Of a DNA stretch of 64,000 bases, positions 1 through 11,889 are shown in pieces (positions within the stretch are counted from its first letter, which is position 1; the number at the start of each line of letters is the position of its first letter). Position numbers and translations under genes: made by a program. The stretch comes from Melieria omissa (Eukaryota > Arthropoda > Insecta > Diptera > Ulidiidae), in the NCBI GenBank assembly GCA_963971225.1, contig OZ020269.1, forward strand, positions 96,413,540-96,477,539. Reading direction: 5' to 3'. The notes beneath the pieces are model-generated. The model had not been told where the DNA came from. It was given only the letters and a program-made list of their open reading frames with translations, and made no database searches.

Positions 1-688
1 TTTAAAATTTTGTTGCATGTTGGAGTTTGATGGAATTTAAAAGCTGCTTCAAACTGCTCAACATTTTATTACACATTGCCCAGATCAGTTCATGAATTCA
101 ATCTAAAAATTGAAATTTATAGAAAAACAATTTTTAGTTTGAGGAGCACTTGTCACATCACATTAATGGTTTTAAGAAACAGAAAGTTTATGTATTTATA
201 AAAATTTTATGTATTTAAAACTCGCATAGACGCAGTTGGAAGAAATGCTTCAATGGCACTGATCAGCCAAGTTGTTTCATTCAATATTCCCTCCTTTTCT
301 CCTTTTATCTTCAATACTGCCTACTTAATATGTCTAAACTTCGAAAATATATCATTGCACTAATTTAAAACTGCAACAACAAAATTCACTAAGCTCTAAA
401 TTTATAATCAAAGCCGGCTGAAAGAGTAGCAAAACATATTTCAAAAGTGTGGTTGCCATGGCAGAAACTTTTTGACTGGCTTCATAAAATTTTTGCAAAA
501 CACAGATAATATAAATAAATTATATCTAAAAGACGATCTCAAGGTAAAATTTATGGAAGATTTATGTGTAATATAAACATAAATTGTACACAACTATAAC
601 ATTTTTACACTTTTTAGAACAATACAAGTTGTTAATAGTTCAACTTTCATTAAAGTTTAAAGTTTCTTTTAGCTTCATGAATGATTCC
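1..688. other. AT-rich intergenic DNA
   Basis: No gene or repeat recognised. Confidence 0.4.
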
Positions 689-692
689 TTAA

Positions 693-775
693 AGCTTTCA
701 GTCACAATGTCCAATATATTGGACTACAGCCCATACAATTCATACAGAACGGGTTTATTTTCATGTCGGAAAGGG
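693..775 (-). mobile_element. 83-bp TTAA-bounded mini-element, copy 1
   Basis: Flanked by TTAA at 689-692 and 776-779. It is the inverted counterpart of 55328-55410, the same length and nearly identical. Contains the perfect 16-bp palindrome GTCCAATATATTGGAC at 709-724. Confidence 0.83.
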
Positions 776-779
776 TTAA

Positions 780-1539
780 TGTGTCTTTCTAGATTTATAA
801 AGAGGAGCATATTAACTTGCATTAAAGTTTCATAAAAGTCACATGAATGGCTCTTAAATGTGTCTTTCTAGATCTTGAAAGACGTGCATATTCAAAACAT
901 TACATTACAACTTTATTGATGTCAAGCTGTGCCTTCAGGCCTTCATAAATGTTTTATAAGTGAGTGCGTTATGTTCCAGAAAAATTGATAATTTTACTTG
1001 AAAGCTAAGCTGTTTACAGTTCCTTTCTATATATGACAGTAAAAGCGTTGTATATAATAGTTCAACTAGATTCCTCAACTAGAGTTCTCATGAATGGCTC
1101 ATAAATGTGTCTTTCATGATCTTCAAAAAGGTGGAAGTGGAAAATGGATCTCTTGTTTTCTAACGGGTTGGAGATTGTAAACGTGTAACTATGTCACACA
1201 TTAAAGTGTTTTAGAGGTCACATTTTTCTATGTATATATACTTCATTTTTTTAGTGAGCGAGTTTATTGTCGAAAGGTCGTAGTGGAAAGATGTGTGGTG
1301 TTGTGTATTCATAAGAAGAAACTAATGAAAGATTAGTTCCAGAAGTTAGCCCCCCTGGAGGAGTTGCATCCTCACATACTGCACATAAATAAAATACTTT
1401 CTTGTAATTTAAAATGAGTCTTGTCACTTTTGGAGTAATCCAAATGGTGGGTTCCGAATTTTCAGTTAAATTTTTTTCTAAAATGTAACTGTTTTCAAAT
1501 ACTTGAGATTTCATCTACCAGTGGCGCTCATAGAATTTC
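780..1539. other. AT-rich intergenic DNA
   Basis: No gene recognised. TGTGTCTTTCTAGAT recurs loosely (780, 860) and again as TGTGTCTTTCATGAT at about 1105, probably a degenerate repeat. Confidence 0.35.
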
Positions 1540-2060
1540 ATATGGTGGCGGGTTAGGTTAGGTTAGGGCCAGATTAAGTAGGGAAGGGTTTGTGCGGCAA
1601 GGAGACCGCACTTCCAATCGGATGCCATATCGTCCTATTGTGAGTCCCTTCTTAAATAGTTCTGGAGCTAACGAATTTAGATTTAATTCGGAGCAAAACA
1701 TTTCGACCTCTTGATAAAAGAGAGGAGATTCGGAATTTCAACTAGGAATCTTGACCCCAGAGTACGGATCTAACGTTCCTGTAGAGCTGTGCAGTAGACC
1801 AGGGAGTGTTGAATTGTTTCTACTTCTTCTTATGGTAGCGAGTTACGTACATAACTTTTGAGCCCAATACCATTTGAAACCATCTGACATCTATATTTTT
1901 TTAACAAACAGATATTTGGATACAGAGTCTTTCAAACAGTGAATTAAGAAATGTAGGCAGGTATTGCTGGCTGGCTGCGATGGACACACATAGACCCATG
2001 ATGGATCTTTAGTGATATCAGTTGTAGAGAGTAGAGCAGGAGTAGTAGTTGTAGAGTTTC
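1540..2060 (-). mobile_element. Decayed LINE, C-terminal RNase-H region and 3' end
   Basis: Minus-strand frames give ETIQHSLVYC and FLVEIPNLLSFIKRSK, the Cys/His motif and tail of RNase-H-bearing LINE proteins. The 3' end has a GGGACTCACAATAGG motif and finishes in CCTAACCTAACCTAACC (plus-strand GGTTAGGTTAGG at 1553-1568). Frames are broken. Confidence 0.65.
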
Positions 2061-2084
2061 GATTTATTTGAAAACGATTTTTTT

Positions 2085-2270
2085 GGCTCTCCTAAGGAGT
2101 GCAGGACATGCACAAAGAAGGTTAGATCCTCTTCTTTATACGTTTATGGTCGTCCTCATACAGGTATCATCTGAAAAAAACATCCGAAAGGAGTCCTAAC
2201 CTTGGAGCTTGGTGAATACTTAACCTAATTGGATCCTAATTGCAATAAAAAGCTATTCACTCTTTTCCTC
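2085..2270 (-). repeat. Single copy of the repeat that is tandem at 5640-6470
   Basis: GGCTCTCCTAAGGAGTGCAG, TTAGATCC and ACCTAATTGGATCCTAATTG match the units at 5640-6470. It abuts the LINE remnant at 1540-2060 and probably comes from a related LINE coding region (inference). Confidence 0.55.
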
Positions 2271-3399
2271 TTGTTCGATTTGTTATTCTCTCTTTTGTGT
2301 TCAGCACAACCTCAGCAATGAGTTCGGTTCTAGCGACGACCACTCATCTAGTCTTGTAAACTTAAACGACCCGGGGGTTGCCAGTCTATGGATATCTATG
2401 AATAAATAGACGACAATATAAAAAAGAATTATAGTAAAAAAAGTAGATAGAGAAAAATTTATAAATTTAAATATTTCCATGAAATTCTCCCAAGCTTTTC
2501 TCCCCAACTATACTCAGTAGTTTGGGAGATCAAACTACTCCAAAGCCACTTTTCCCAGTTTGCTTTAAATGGGTTCGTACAATTTCTTCATCCTCCTCTC
2601 TTTTACTTTTGGACTGTTTCTTTTACACATTCTACACTTCTACATGTTTTCATTTTTTTGTTTTCAGTATTCTCTCTCTGTCCCCTTTCGTATTGCTGCT
2701 TTGCTTTTGCTTTTCTTCACTATCAAACAGCGCCAATCGGTCTGGCCGTGTCTGTTCGGTTCTGTACAGCTTTGCTCTTTGGTGCGGCAAACATCAATTT
2801 CCAATTATCCACAATTTTTAACTAATTTTTTCCTTCTTTTGCAATTCATGCTCACTTTTTAGTGAGTAAGCAATGCTTTTTTCAGTCAAGTCATTGCATT
2901 GTACATGCGCTACGTTTTTCAACAACAACAACAACATTGAAAATGTTTCCACTTTTAGAATCTAAGCTTAACACCTTCGCGCTACAACCACAACTCAACA
3001 ACACAAATAATAATAACAACAACATTAACACTACATATTGACAACAACAATAAGACGAATCGTTGTACAAAAGCAGTGGCACCAAGCATCATCATAATCA
3101 TCATTATTATGTACATCATTATTATAGTTATTATTATTAATTTGGGCGCGCGAGTTGAGCACAAAAATTCCAATAATCATGATCAGCTTTCAGACATATT
3201 GATTGCGATCGCACTGAAAAGCAACAACAACATAAAAATATAATACAAAATACAGAACCGAGAACACAGAGAAACTCTAATTTCTGCATGCCCCACTTCA
3301 CCGCGCTGAGTAAGCTCAACAACAACAACAACGACAATAACTCCACCAAACCAACCAACCGTTTTCTACTTTCATAAGCTGCAAGCTGCCTGGGTCTGT

Positions 3400-4130
3400 G
3401 CTGGCTGGCTGAGTGGCCGGCGCAGACGTTTTGGCGCGTCGGCTTGTGCTTTGATCTACACTTTACCGCTCCGGCAACTCCGGCGAGTGCTGCGTAGCCC
3501 CATGTATCACGTTCCATCCATATGGATCTGGTGGCCGTTTGTGTTCTTTGCACGCGCGCATGCGCTGCTCCACCATCGAGTCTTGAGTCTGGAGACTTGG
3601 TCTCTGAGTTGGACGGCCGCTCGTTGCGTTGTTCATTTTGGGGGCTTTTTCTGCTGCTCGCAGCCGCAGCCGCAGCAATCAGTGCACACATTTTTTTCTC
3701 GGCGCTTCTTTATTTTATACGAATATTTTATTTGCTGGCACAGCTGGAGTCGGTGTGAAGGAACAAAATGCCGCATCAATGTACACGTACAGTCATAACT
3801 CGTTGATGGTGAAGATTGAAGACACTTCTTCTTCTTCATACTCGCGCAGCTTCTTCAACTTCTTCTTATTTTTAAATTTCAATTTTCATCATTCAAATTT
3901 TAGTGGTTGTTCTCATTCGAGGCCTCACTGTGTTTTATTTTCGGAGGCTGGATTATTAGCCTCGATTTGATTTCGTTGCATATTTGTGCGTAGAAGCCGC
4001 TCGAATTGTGCATCGTAGATGAACGTTCTGAGACAAAAGCACAGTCGGACAGCTGCGGCAGTGAGCGGCGTCTTGTGACGTCTGCTGTCTCTGTGACGCG
4101 CCACTATTCCTTACATACAGCTGTCCACTC
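3400..4130. promoter_or_regulatory. GC-richer island upstream of gsb, candidate regulatory DNA
   Basis: Clearly less AT-rich than its surroundings, with overlapping open frames on both strands but none resembling a known protein. This composition is typical of fly enhancers or 5' regions. A role in gsb control is inference from position only. Confidence 0.3.
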
Positions 4131-5159
4131 GTTTGACGTAAGAGCACACAGGTGTTGACTGTCTTTGCTTGCAATTCTCCAACTCATTTCCAATTGATTT
4201 AACTTTCATCTTTTGCCCCACAAACCGGCAGATTACATCTATGCAACAGTTGCATAAACATGTCCGCCTCAACAGACTTATTTCTAATCTCATCTTCAAA
4301 GCAACAACCACAAGTTGTATTTGCATCTAATTGGCCTTTTGTGTGCAAATACTTTGTAGAAATTTGCATTTCTCTCGGTGCGATCGTGCGAAATGATCTC
4401 AATCTATGCGCACACACAATCGACCAATGAGCCGAACATGCAACAATGCATTGTCTGTGGAATTATCCTTGCACTCTAGTTTTCAGCGTCTAATTGAGTT
4501 TGCCAGCTCAGTGTTTTGCTCATTTGGAAGCGATTTTCATTTTCATATTTTCCCAAAATGCATTTTGCCTTTGTCGGTATTGCCAGCTTTTGTTGGCCCA
4601 ACAACAATTAGATTTATTTCCTCACATAATGTGAAGCATGTTGTGTCTCTGTTTATGAGTGTTTGTGTGTGTCTGTGTGTGTTGCATATTTCCCAGTCAA
4701 TTCACCTTTCAACATATTTCTGTATGCCTCGAAAAATTGCCCACTCATCATTGATCCTCCTTCATGGCTGCTTAGGCTCGATTGCATTGCAATCGTATGC
4801 TGAATAATTTATGATCGTTTGGTTGACATAAGTGCAAGTAATGTTCAGTTAGATATGTAAATGCAAAGATTAGCCTTTTTATGGGAGTTTGTGTTTGTGT
4901 TTGTATTTGAGATCGCTTCTTACACAATCACAATCGAGATTAATAGTTCATGCAATTGGCCCATTGTGAACTAATGGAGCTTAAGCATCTTTTGAAGACA
5001 CTTGAATCGGTGCTCTATGATCGAAGGGAACTTTGAACTTTGCCGCAACTGTTGGGACCACCCACTAATGGTTCAGTATCAAGGTGAGGTAGGTAGGTAG
5101 AAAAGAGACGGCTTATTGAGAAATCACACTAGTTGAAGTCTTTTCAACTGCCAACAGAT

Positions 5160-5675
5160 TCAGTTGGAGCTTCTTCTTCTTCTTCTTCTTAGCATGACAG
5201 CCCTGGATGAGCCACTGCTCATTGAGAAATCACACTAGTTGAAGTCTCATCACCTGCCAATACATTCAGTAGGAGCTTGTGATGAGGGTTCTTCTTCTTC
5301 TTCTTATCATGACAGTCCTGGATGAGCCCCTGCTTCCGCAACTATCTTCCTCCAGATTTCTGGATCCACTGCTAAGCGCCACCAGTTTTGCTCGTTCATC
5401 TCTTTTAGGTCATCGATGACTGTATCTACCCATCTTTTCTTTGGTCTGTCCTTAGTTCGCTTCCCATATGGTTGCTTCTTGAAAACTCGTTTTGGAGCTC
5501 TTTGTCCTGGCATTCTTTCTAAGTGTCCAAGCCAGCGTATTCGTTGGGCTTTTATGTATTTTATGAGGTTTGGCCCCTAATGAGGTGTTCCAGCTCAGAG
5601 TTGTATCTAATACGATATGCGGCATCTTTCAACCTGATTGAACCATATATATTTTTCTGATGAAGGTTAGTAGAC
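5160..5675 (-). mobile_element. RTE-type retrotransposon 3' fragment with GAA tails
   Basis: The minus strand reads IYGSIRLKDAAYRIRYNSEL, then RIRWLGHLERMPGQRAPKRV, then PKKRWVDTVIDDLKEM and ends AHPGLS. This is the C-terminus of RTE-like polymerases, about 68 residues of it uninterrupted (5307-5513). The 3' end GTCATGATAAG runs into a GAA microsatellite. A second truncated copy of just this 3' end lies at 5169-5214. Confidence 0.75.
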
Positions 5676-6470
5676 TACAAATAGTTCTATAATCTATATT
5701 GTCAAAGTTGTAAAGAACTAACCAGGTGAGTCTGGGCTCTCTGAAGGAGTGCAGGACAGGTAAAAAGAGTGTAAGATCCCCTTCCTTATGCGTTTATACT
5801 TTTCCTTATCCATGTATCATCTGCAGAAATCATCCAAAAATAGCCTCAACCTTGTAGCTTGGAAACTATTAAACCTAATTGGGTCCTAATTGCAACAAAA
5901 AACCATTTACTAATTGAAGTCTTATCACCTGCCAGTAGATCCATTTGGAGCTCCTAATGAAGCCTACTTACAAATAGTAGATAAGATAGCCAAAGTTTTA
6001 AAAGCAGAACTCACCCAAGTGAGTTCAAAGTAGATTAGATCCCCTTCTTTAAGCGTTTACGGTTTAATCCGAAGAAATCCGTAGAAATCATCCAAAAATA
6101 GCCTCAACCTTGTAGCTTGGAGAATATTAAACCTAATTGGGCCGTTAGCTATAAAAAACCATTTACTAGTTGAAGTCTTATCATCTGCCAATAGTTCCAG
6201 TTGGAGCTTCTGATGAAGCTGACTTATAGTCTACAAATAGTCCTAAAAGCAAGATGGCCAAAGTTATAAAAGCAGAACTCACCCAGGTGAGTCTAGGCTC
6301 TCTTAAAATGTGCAGGACAAATTCAAAGAAGATTAGATCCCCTTCTTTATGCGTTTATGGTCTTTCTCATCCATGTATCGCCTGCAGAAATCATCCGAAA
6401 ATACACCCAACCTTGTAGCTTGAAGAATATTAAACCTAATTGGGTCCTAATTGCAATACAAACCCATTCA
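5640..6470. repeat. Tandem repeat, about 290-bp units, three copies
   Basis: Units share CAGGTGAGTCTGGGCTC, TTAGATCCCCTTCTTTATGC, AACCTTGTAGCTTGG and ACCTAATTGGGTCCTAATTG. The last unit ends about 180 bases before the gsb exon, so the array lies in the gsb intron. Confidence 0.7.
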
Positions 6471-6650
6471 CTATTCTCTATTTGTTCTATTTGTAACTCT
6501 GCCAAATCCTACCAACATCAACTGGTTTTCAAAGGTCGCACAAATCCATGATCCAAATCTCCACTACGTATTTCTCTATTCCATACTTCTTTAATTTCCC
6601 CAAAGCGCATCAAAAACTAACCAACTCTTTCCCTTCTTCTCTATTTCCAG

Positions 6651-8032
6651 GCCAGGGACGCGTCAATCAACTCGGTGGCGTTTTCATCAACGGCCGTCCG
6701 CTGCCCAATCACATACGCCGTCAGATTGTCGAAATGGCCGCCGCCGGCGTGCGACCCTGTGTCATATCGCGTCAGTTGCGCGTCTCTCATGGATGCGTTT
6801 CGAAGATCCTCAATCGCTTTCAGGAGACCGGCTCCATACGCCCCGGCGTCATTGGCGGCAGCAAGCCGCGCGTTGCCACGCCCGACATTGAGTCCAAAAT
6901 CGAAGAGATGAAGCAATCGAATCCGGGCATTTTCAGCTGGGAGATACGTGCCAAACTCATTGAGGCCGGCATCTGCGACAAGAACTCGGCGCCCTCGGTT
7001 AGCTCCATTAGTCGCTTGTTGCGCGGCGGCACGCGCGCCGATGGCGGCCCCAACGGTCATTCAATTGATGGCATATTGGGCAGTATGTCCGCCGCTTCGG
7101 GCGACGACAGCGAAGACGAGCTGGAGCCGGGCGTGCAGCTGAAGCGCAAACAGCGCCGCTCGCGCACCACCTTCTCGAACGATCAGATCGATGCGCTGGA
7201 GCGCATCTTTGCACGCACCCAGTATCCCGATGTGTACACACGCGAGGAGCTCGCCCAGAGCACCGGCCTGACCGAGGCACGTGTGCAGGTGTGGTTTTCG
7301 AATAGGCGCGCACGCCTGCGCAAACAGCTCAACACGCAGCAGGTGCCCAGCTTTGGCAGCGCCTCGAGCGGTTTTGCCGCTGCCTCGCAGTATCATGCGT
7401 CCGCTGCGCACGCGGCCATGAGCAGCTCGGCGCTCTCGCACACACACCACAACATGGGATTGTACGGCGCCACGGCAGCCAGTCAGGCGTGGAACTCGAT
7501 TGGTGTGCCGCAAACTGCTACAGCCAACTGCTTCGAGCAAAATCAGACCTTTGGCCATTCGAGCGGCTCGGTGGCGTCCATGTCGCCATCGAGCACCAGC
7601 AGCAGCATTGCCTCACTGAGTCCCGTGCATGGTCAGTCGAATGCTGGCGCCAATGCCAACACGAGCGCCAACAGTAGCCACTTTAACAACACAACAACAG
7701 CTTACGGCATGGCATCAACGTCAACATCGACGGCCAACAGCAGCCTGTCCACCACCACGAGTCCGAGCACAGCTGCGGGCGCCTATACGACAGCGGCATA
7801 TGGCATGAATGCGGGCGGCAGCTTTGCAGCCACTTCGGCCGAGCAGCTGCGCTCGCAGTTTGCCTCGGCGGCCGCTTCTGGCTCACATCACGCCCCGGTG
7901 TCATCGTGGGATGCGTACAACTTTCCCGGTTCTTTCTTTCCCAGCGGCGGCAATCACATGAGCGGCTATCATCATCAGAGTGTTGGCGAACACAAGTCGG
8001 CCTCTGCAGCATATCCGTATTTTGGATTTTAG
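6651..8032 (+). CDS. gsb: gooseberry, Pax3/7-type paired-box homeodomain transcription factor, main and last coding exon
   Basis: Nuclear DNA-binding regulator of segment polarity and neural patterning in insects (known family role). The exon opens after a pyrimidine-rich acceptor ending TTTCCAG at 6650; the first Gly codon is split by the intron (phase 1). The ATG at 6548 lies in the intron, so it is not the start. Domains: paired domain about 6651-7030 ([17 protein letters not shown] near its start); octapeptide HSIDGILG at 7058-7081; acidic linker; homeodomain 7151-7330 with WFSN, so Ser at position 50, as in Pax3/7. The Ala/Ser/His-rich tail ends AAYPYFGF and stops at 8030-8032. About 459 residues are encoded, slightly longer than I recall for the Drosophila protein. 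The linker and tail match gooseberry rather than gooseberry-neuro. The 5' exon (a few residues before the paired domain) was not found. Identity is confident; the missing exon leaves the N-terminus open. Confidence 0.93.
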
Positions 8033-8330
8033 CATTAATCGAAAACAATTTTGAAACTTGTAAATATATGCAAATTGTCAACATTTGCATTATCCGGTGA
8101 ATATTGATGGACAGTGTATTGAAAATTGTTTGTGAAAACGTCTTAATTGCATAGAGATCAAGACTGAAGTTGTGCGAATTCATAGGATATATTTTCGATA
8201 TGTATGTAAATTGATTAACGTGTATTGATTAAGGAAATTAGTATAAGATTTTAGGATAAGTAAAATTTGTTTAAATTGTAGAGTATTTTTTAATATTAAC
8301 CAAAATTTTCAATAAAACTTGAACAATCAA
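8033..8330 (+). other. gsb 3' untranslated region with poly(A) signal
   Basis: AT-rich sequence directly after the gsb stop codon. A canonical AATAAA lies at 8311-8316, about 280 bases after the stop, so cleavage is expected near 8330-8340. No coding signal is seen. The end is inferred from the signal only. Confidence 0.6.
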
Positions 8331-8936
8331 AAACCTAAGGCTTTAGTCTGTTTTTCAAGATGGTTATGACATAATTTTGATTGGATCTCGGATTGGATTA
8401 AGTGAGGAGACTTAACAACTATACAACACTGAAATATTGGATCATTGTTTGCTGCTGAACTGAAGTGATCCTCCTTGGCTGAATTGCTACTTGAATCATG
8501 GTTTCCACTAATCTGTTATACGCAACATTGGGATAACAAACAAAATTTGTTCTTTTTTTGCTCTTCAATGAGTAAAAAAACGAGAATATCCTAATTCAGA
8601 GCTTTCGGAAAATTGGAACGTTTAAAAAACTGCTTAAAGGGATCGTCTATACGCCGCAGTGAATGAACTTTGTATTCCTGCAAAAATCATGACATTTTGT
8701 AGAGCAATACATGCAGCATCCTCGACGTTGCAAGTGACCTCTCTGACCCAATCGATTCCGTTCGAGGTTTCAGGTTTCAGGTTCAGATTCAACGTGAAGA
8801 GCGTCCGGTGGACATCGTGTAATGGGTTTTGTAATTAATACGTTTTGCGCACAGCTAACTTCTTGTTTGAAGTAAGAAGACTCAAGTTAATAAGTTTTCA
8901 TAGATTGTGTGTTTTACAATTCAATCAGAAGTTTAA

Positions 8937-9153
8937 CCCATTCGAGACCGATTTCCGAGGCTATAAGACGGTAATGTGCAATTACCAGTTATTCTGAGTA
9001 AACAAGTCGTCGAAATAAAATTTGTCTGGAACTAATGAAATCTGTAAAGTACGGGAAAACAAAATGTGGCATTGGTTTTACTGTGTACAATACAAAGAAA
9101 AAAAATTTCACTCCTGGGGAGCGTGTTCGAAAAAAATCATCGTCTCGAATGGG
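8937..9153. mobile_element. TTAA-bounded piggyBac-like MITE (217 bp)
   Basis: Inverted ends CCCATTCGAGAC with TTAA at 8933-8936 and 9154-9157. A shorter stem, GGTAAT...ATTACC, lies near the left end at about 8970-8986. Non-coding. Confidence 0.8.
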
Positions 9154-9179
9154 TTAAAACTGCTTACAAAATAATTGAA

Positions 9180-10340
9180 CAGATCGAAACTGCTTGGTCG
9201 GGAGGGCTGTGGTGGTTGTAAACCTAAAGCGTTGGTTGCCAGACTATTGCAGTGTCTTTTAAGCTGAGGTCATAGCAATCTGTGTAGCCTCTGGCTGCCT
9301 CGCAAGACATATCCTGATACTATCGGACAGCCAATCGGCCAATTGGCTTAGGGCTCTGGATGCGTTCATAATAACACCAAATACTGTCTTCAGCTGCAGA
9401 AAATCTCTCAATCAGACTGCCAAACAGCTTCAATTTTGCCTACGCTGGGTCCCGGGACATATGATCATTCCAGGGAACTGTAGGGCAGACAAGCTCTCAC
9501 GGCATGGTACAACTGAGTAGTTATGTCTATACATTACAGCGCTTGGTGTCCCTCTCCTAACCTAAAAGCTTCGTACCCATACGAGCTCTACACATGACGG
9601 TAGTTTAAGATGGGAACACAGGCCAACACGCCCGAGTTGACCGACGTTTTAGAGAACTTCTCTCCCTAAACTGAGCCCAAATCAGAATCATGATCGGTGT
9701 TCTAACGGGTCACTGCTTAATTGGCAACCACGCAAGAAGGTCGGCGCTGTTTTCAAACGGCTTCTGTTCCAGCTGCATGGACGAGGAAGAGGAAGAAATC
9801 ATACCTCCCCTACTATGTATCTTCTTGCCTGTCTTGCTTTATCCAGAAGAAGGATGACCTTATTAGGCAACTTTTCCTTCGATAGTCTAGGGGACCTAAC
9901 TGATCAGACCATTCGGTGTCTACTAAGCTTCGTAAGAAAGTGGAAGCGATCCAACACTACCTGTGCCACTACCCGGGTCTGCATGAATGCCGTCTCCACA
10001 CCCTGGGGTCGAGATTCCTGGCAAACTTGGCTTGCATGGCAAAATGAAATTAAAATTTCGGATCTACTCATCTTCATTAAGAGGTCGCACTAGCTTGCCC
10101 CGGCCTGAGAGCCATTGGTTAGCTCCAGAACTTTCCAAGAAGGGATTCACAATGGGCCATTTTGGCCTTCGAGTGGAAGTCGGGCCTCTTGGTTACGCAC
10201 ACCCTTCCCTACTTAAGCTAACCTAAGCTTCGTAAGAAGCTCCAATTGGTTGAATGAGAGAGCGGTTTTTGCTTGACCCCATGTGGTATCACATTGGGCC
10301 TCTATGGCCTAAGTGTGCTCCTCTTGGAACAGCCACACCT
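9180..10340 (+). mobile_element. Decayed LINE, RNase H to 3' end
   Basis: Plus-strand frames contain ILSDSQSANWLRALDAFI, LRWVPGHMIIPGNCRADKLS, GVLTGHCLIGNHARRS and a CSSCMDEEEE motif, all typical of a LINE RNase H domain and its Cys/His tail. Several stops and shifts. The 3' part has GATTCACAATGGGCC and GGTATCACATTGGGCC copies, and ends near CTAACCTAAG. Confidence 0.78.
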
Positions 10341-11889
10341 ACATATTTACCTACAAAATCATTTGAAATAGTTTTAAACAATTTTTAAAAACTCTATTTT
10401 GCATTTCACACACTTTTTTAATCAAATTTTCAATAGTTTTATTAAAAAATACATGACTAAATAGTTCTAGAAACTTCAAAATTGAGTTAATCTTTCCAGA
10501 AAATCTCTGAAAATGAAATGTGTTTTTAAACAGTGAATTGTGGAGGCTCTGGTGAATATTAGAGGCCCAAATAAAATTTGATTTGCATCCCAACTTAAAA
10601 CTTAGTCCGAAACGACTCGTAATTGTGGTTCTAGTCAACCCAAGTCCAATCGTTCTAGAAGTATTCATTCTTTGCTGGAGTATTTTCTGATTCTGTAGTA
10701 TCTACCATGATTCCAGAGTTTCCAAAAATGTCCCAAAGTCAAACGCATTAACGATTAATCCTGTTGCAAAGACCACCATCAACGTCATCAGCACACACCG
10801 ACAAAACATAATCCCTAATATTGACAGATTATGGCTCCACCCGTCAATATTATGGATCACCTTAATAACAGAACAATAGATTACATGGCATATCTCTGCC
10901 AATAGTTGCCGCGTGATGTCCTCCTCTCTCAGACATTCGCATAGTGCAGGTCCGACCAGAAACGTACCGCATTGAACAATAAAAAACAATTGTCAATTGT
11001 TTGCGACACGTACAGAACCGAATATGGAAGCCTTCACTGCATCGACAATCGCAATGGGCATCGACGACATGACATGGCCCTCAACTTTTCAAATGAGAAT
11101 CAAGAAACTGCCAAACCTGTTAATACGAAAATAATCTTAGCAAAATGAAAAATAATTGTAAGGTTTTTCATTTTATAAAAAAAAGACTACTCACACACAC
11201 ATCCACAGAAATCACAAGTTAAATAGCCCAAATGAGGATGTGCACAAAAACAATGCAAGCGACCACCAACGTTAGTGCTTTGATCTTTGCCGCCTCGAGT
11301 AACTGTGTGGGAGACGAAACGTTGTGGTATCTCGTAGAGTGCGCGGAAGAGACAAACGAATGCCACACAACAAGGATGACACTTCATTGACAACAAAAAA
11401 CCAATAACAACAACCAACACACGGCAAGTGGAAAGGAGGAGGAACACAGTTGACCTGACACTCATGAGGCGCTCGCTTAGTTAACGATCCTCATGAGTTA
11501 CAGAAATTTGTATCTATTTAAAAAATTGTGTGTATTTTTTCAATGTTTTACAAAAGTGTTAATAGAAATCAGTAGTAGTGGCCTAAGGAATTTAATGAGG
11601 AATACAGTGCAGGCAATAGAAACTAACTTTAAAGTTGATCATTTTAGTACACTGACACAATCTTTTGTAATTATGGAAGGAAACAAAATTAATTACATAT
11701 AATTTAAGTTAAATTACAAAATTTAATGAATTGATTCAGGTTTTTACTACTTAAAAATTAATAATTAGTTTCGCTAAGTTTAAATAATGAAAAAACAAAT
11801 CTATCCCGATCTGTCCATCTGGATACAAATCTCGCACATGTGTACTTAGAAGCATCCACTGAGTGGTGACCTTCACAACAAATACCCTC
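10341..11889. other. Intergenic DNA without a supported gene
   Basis: Mixed AT-rich sequence. Open frames at 10702-10989 and 11187-11465 (minus) do not resemble known proteins and lack splice context. Confidence 0.35.

Larger units (their letters stand above)
2300..6650 (+). other. DNA upstream of the gsb main exon: intron 1 and/or 5' flank
   Basis: Everything immediately before 6651 must be intron because the exon begins with a split Gly codon. I looked for a short exon ending in a Tyr-Pro-Phe-Gln-like peptide before a GT donor and found none, so exon 1 may lie left of the window. The stretch holds CAACAA runs (2920-3030, 3315-3340), a GC-richer island at about 3400-4130, an RTE remnant at 5160-5675 and a tandem repeat at about 5640-6470. 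Confidence 0.5.

Noticed and set aside
3137..3691. 184-codon minus-strand frame in the GC island
   Set aside because: Low complexity, overlaps several other frames on both strands, no splice or family support.
5030..5090. ATG...CAAG|GTGAGG as a possible tiny gsb first exon near 5070
   Set aside because: Would encode only a few residues (MVQYQ) unlike the conserved peptide before the paired domain.
6548..6650. ATG at 6548 as the start of the gsb protein
   Set aside because: The preceding 34 codons are intron sequence with a strong acceptor at 6650, and do not resemble a Pax N-terminus.
6641..7558. Antisense open frames across the gsb exon
   Set aside because: They are shadows of the GC-rich gsb coding sequence and resemble no protein.
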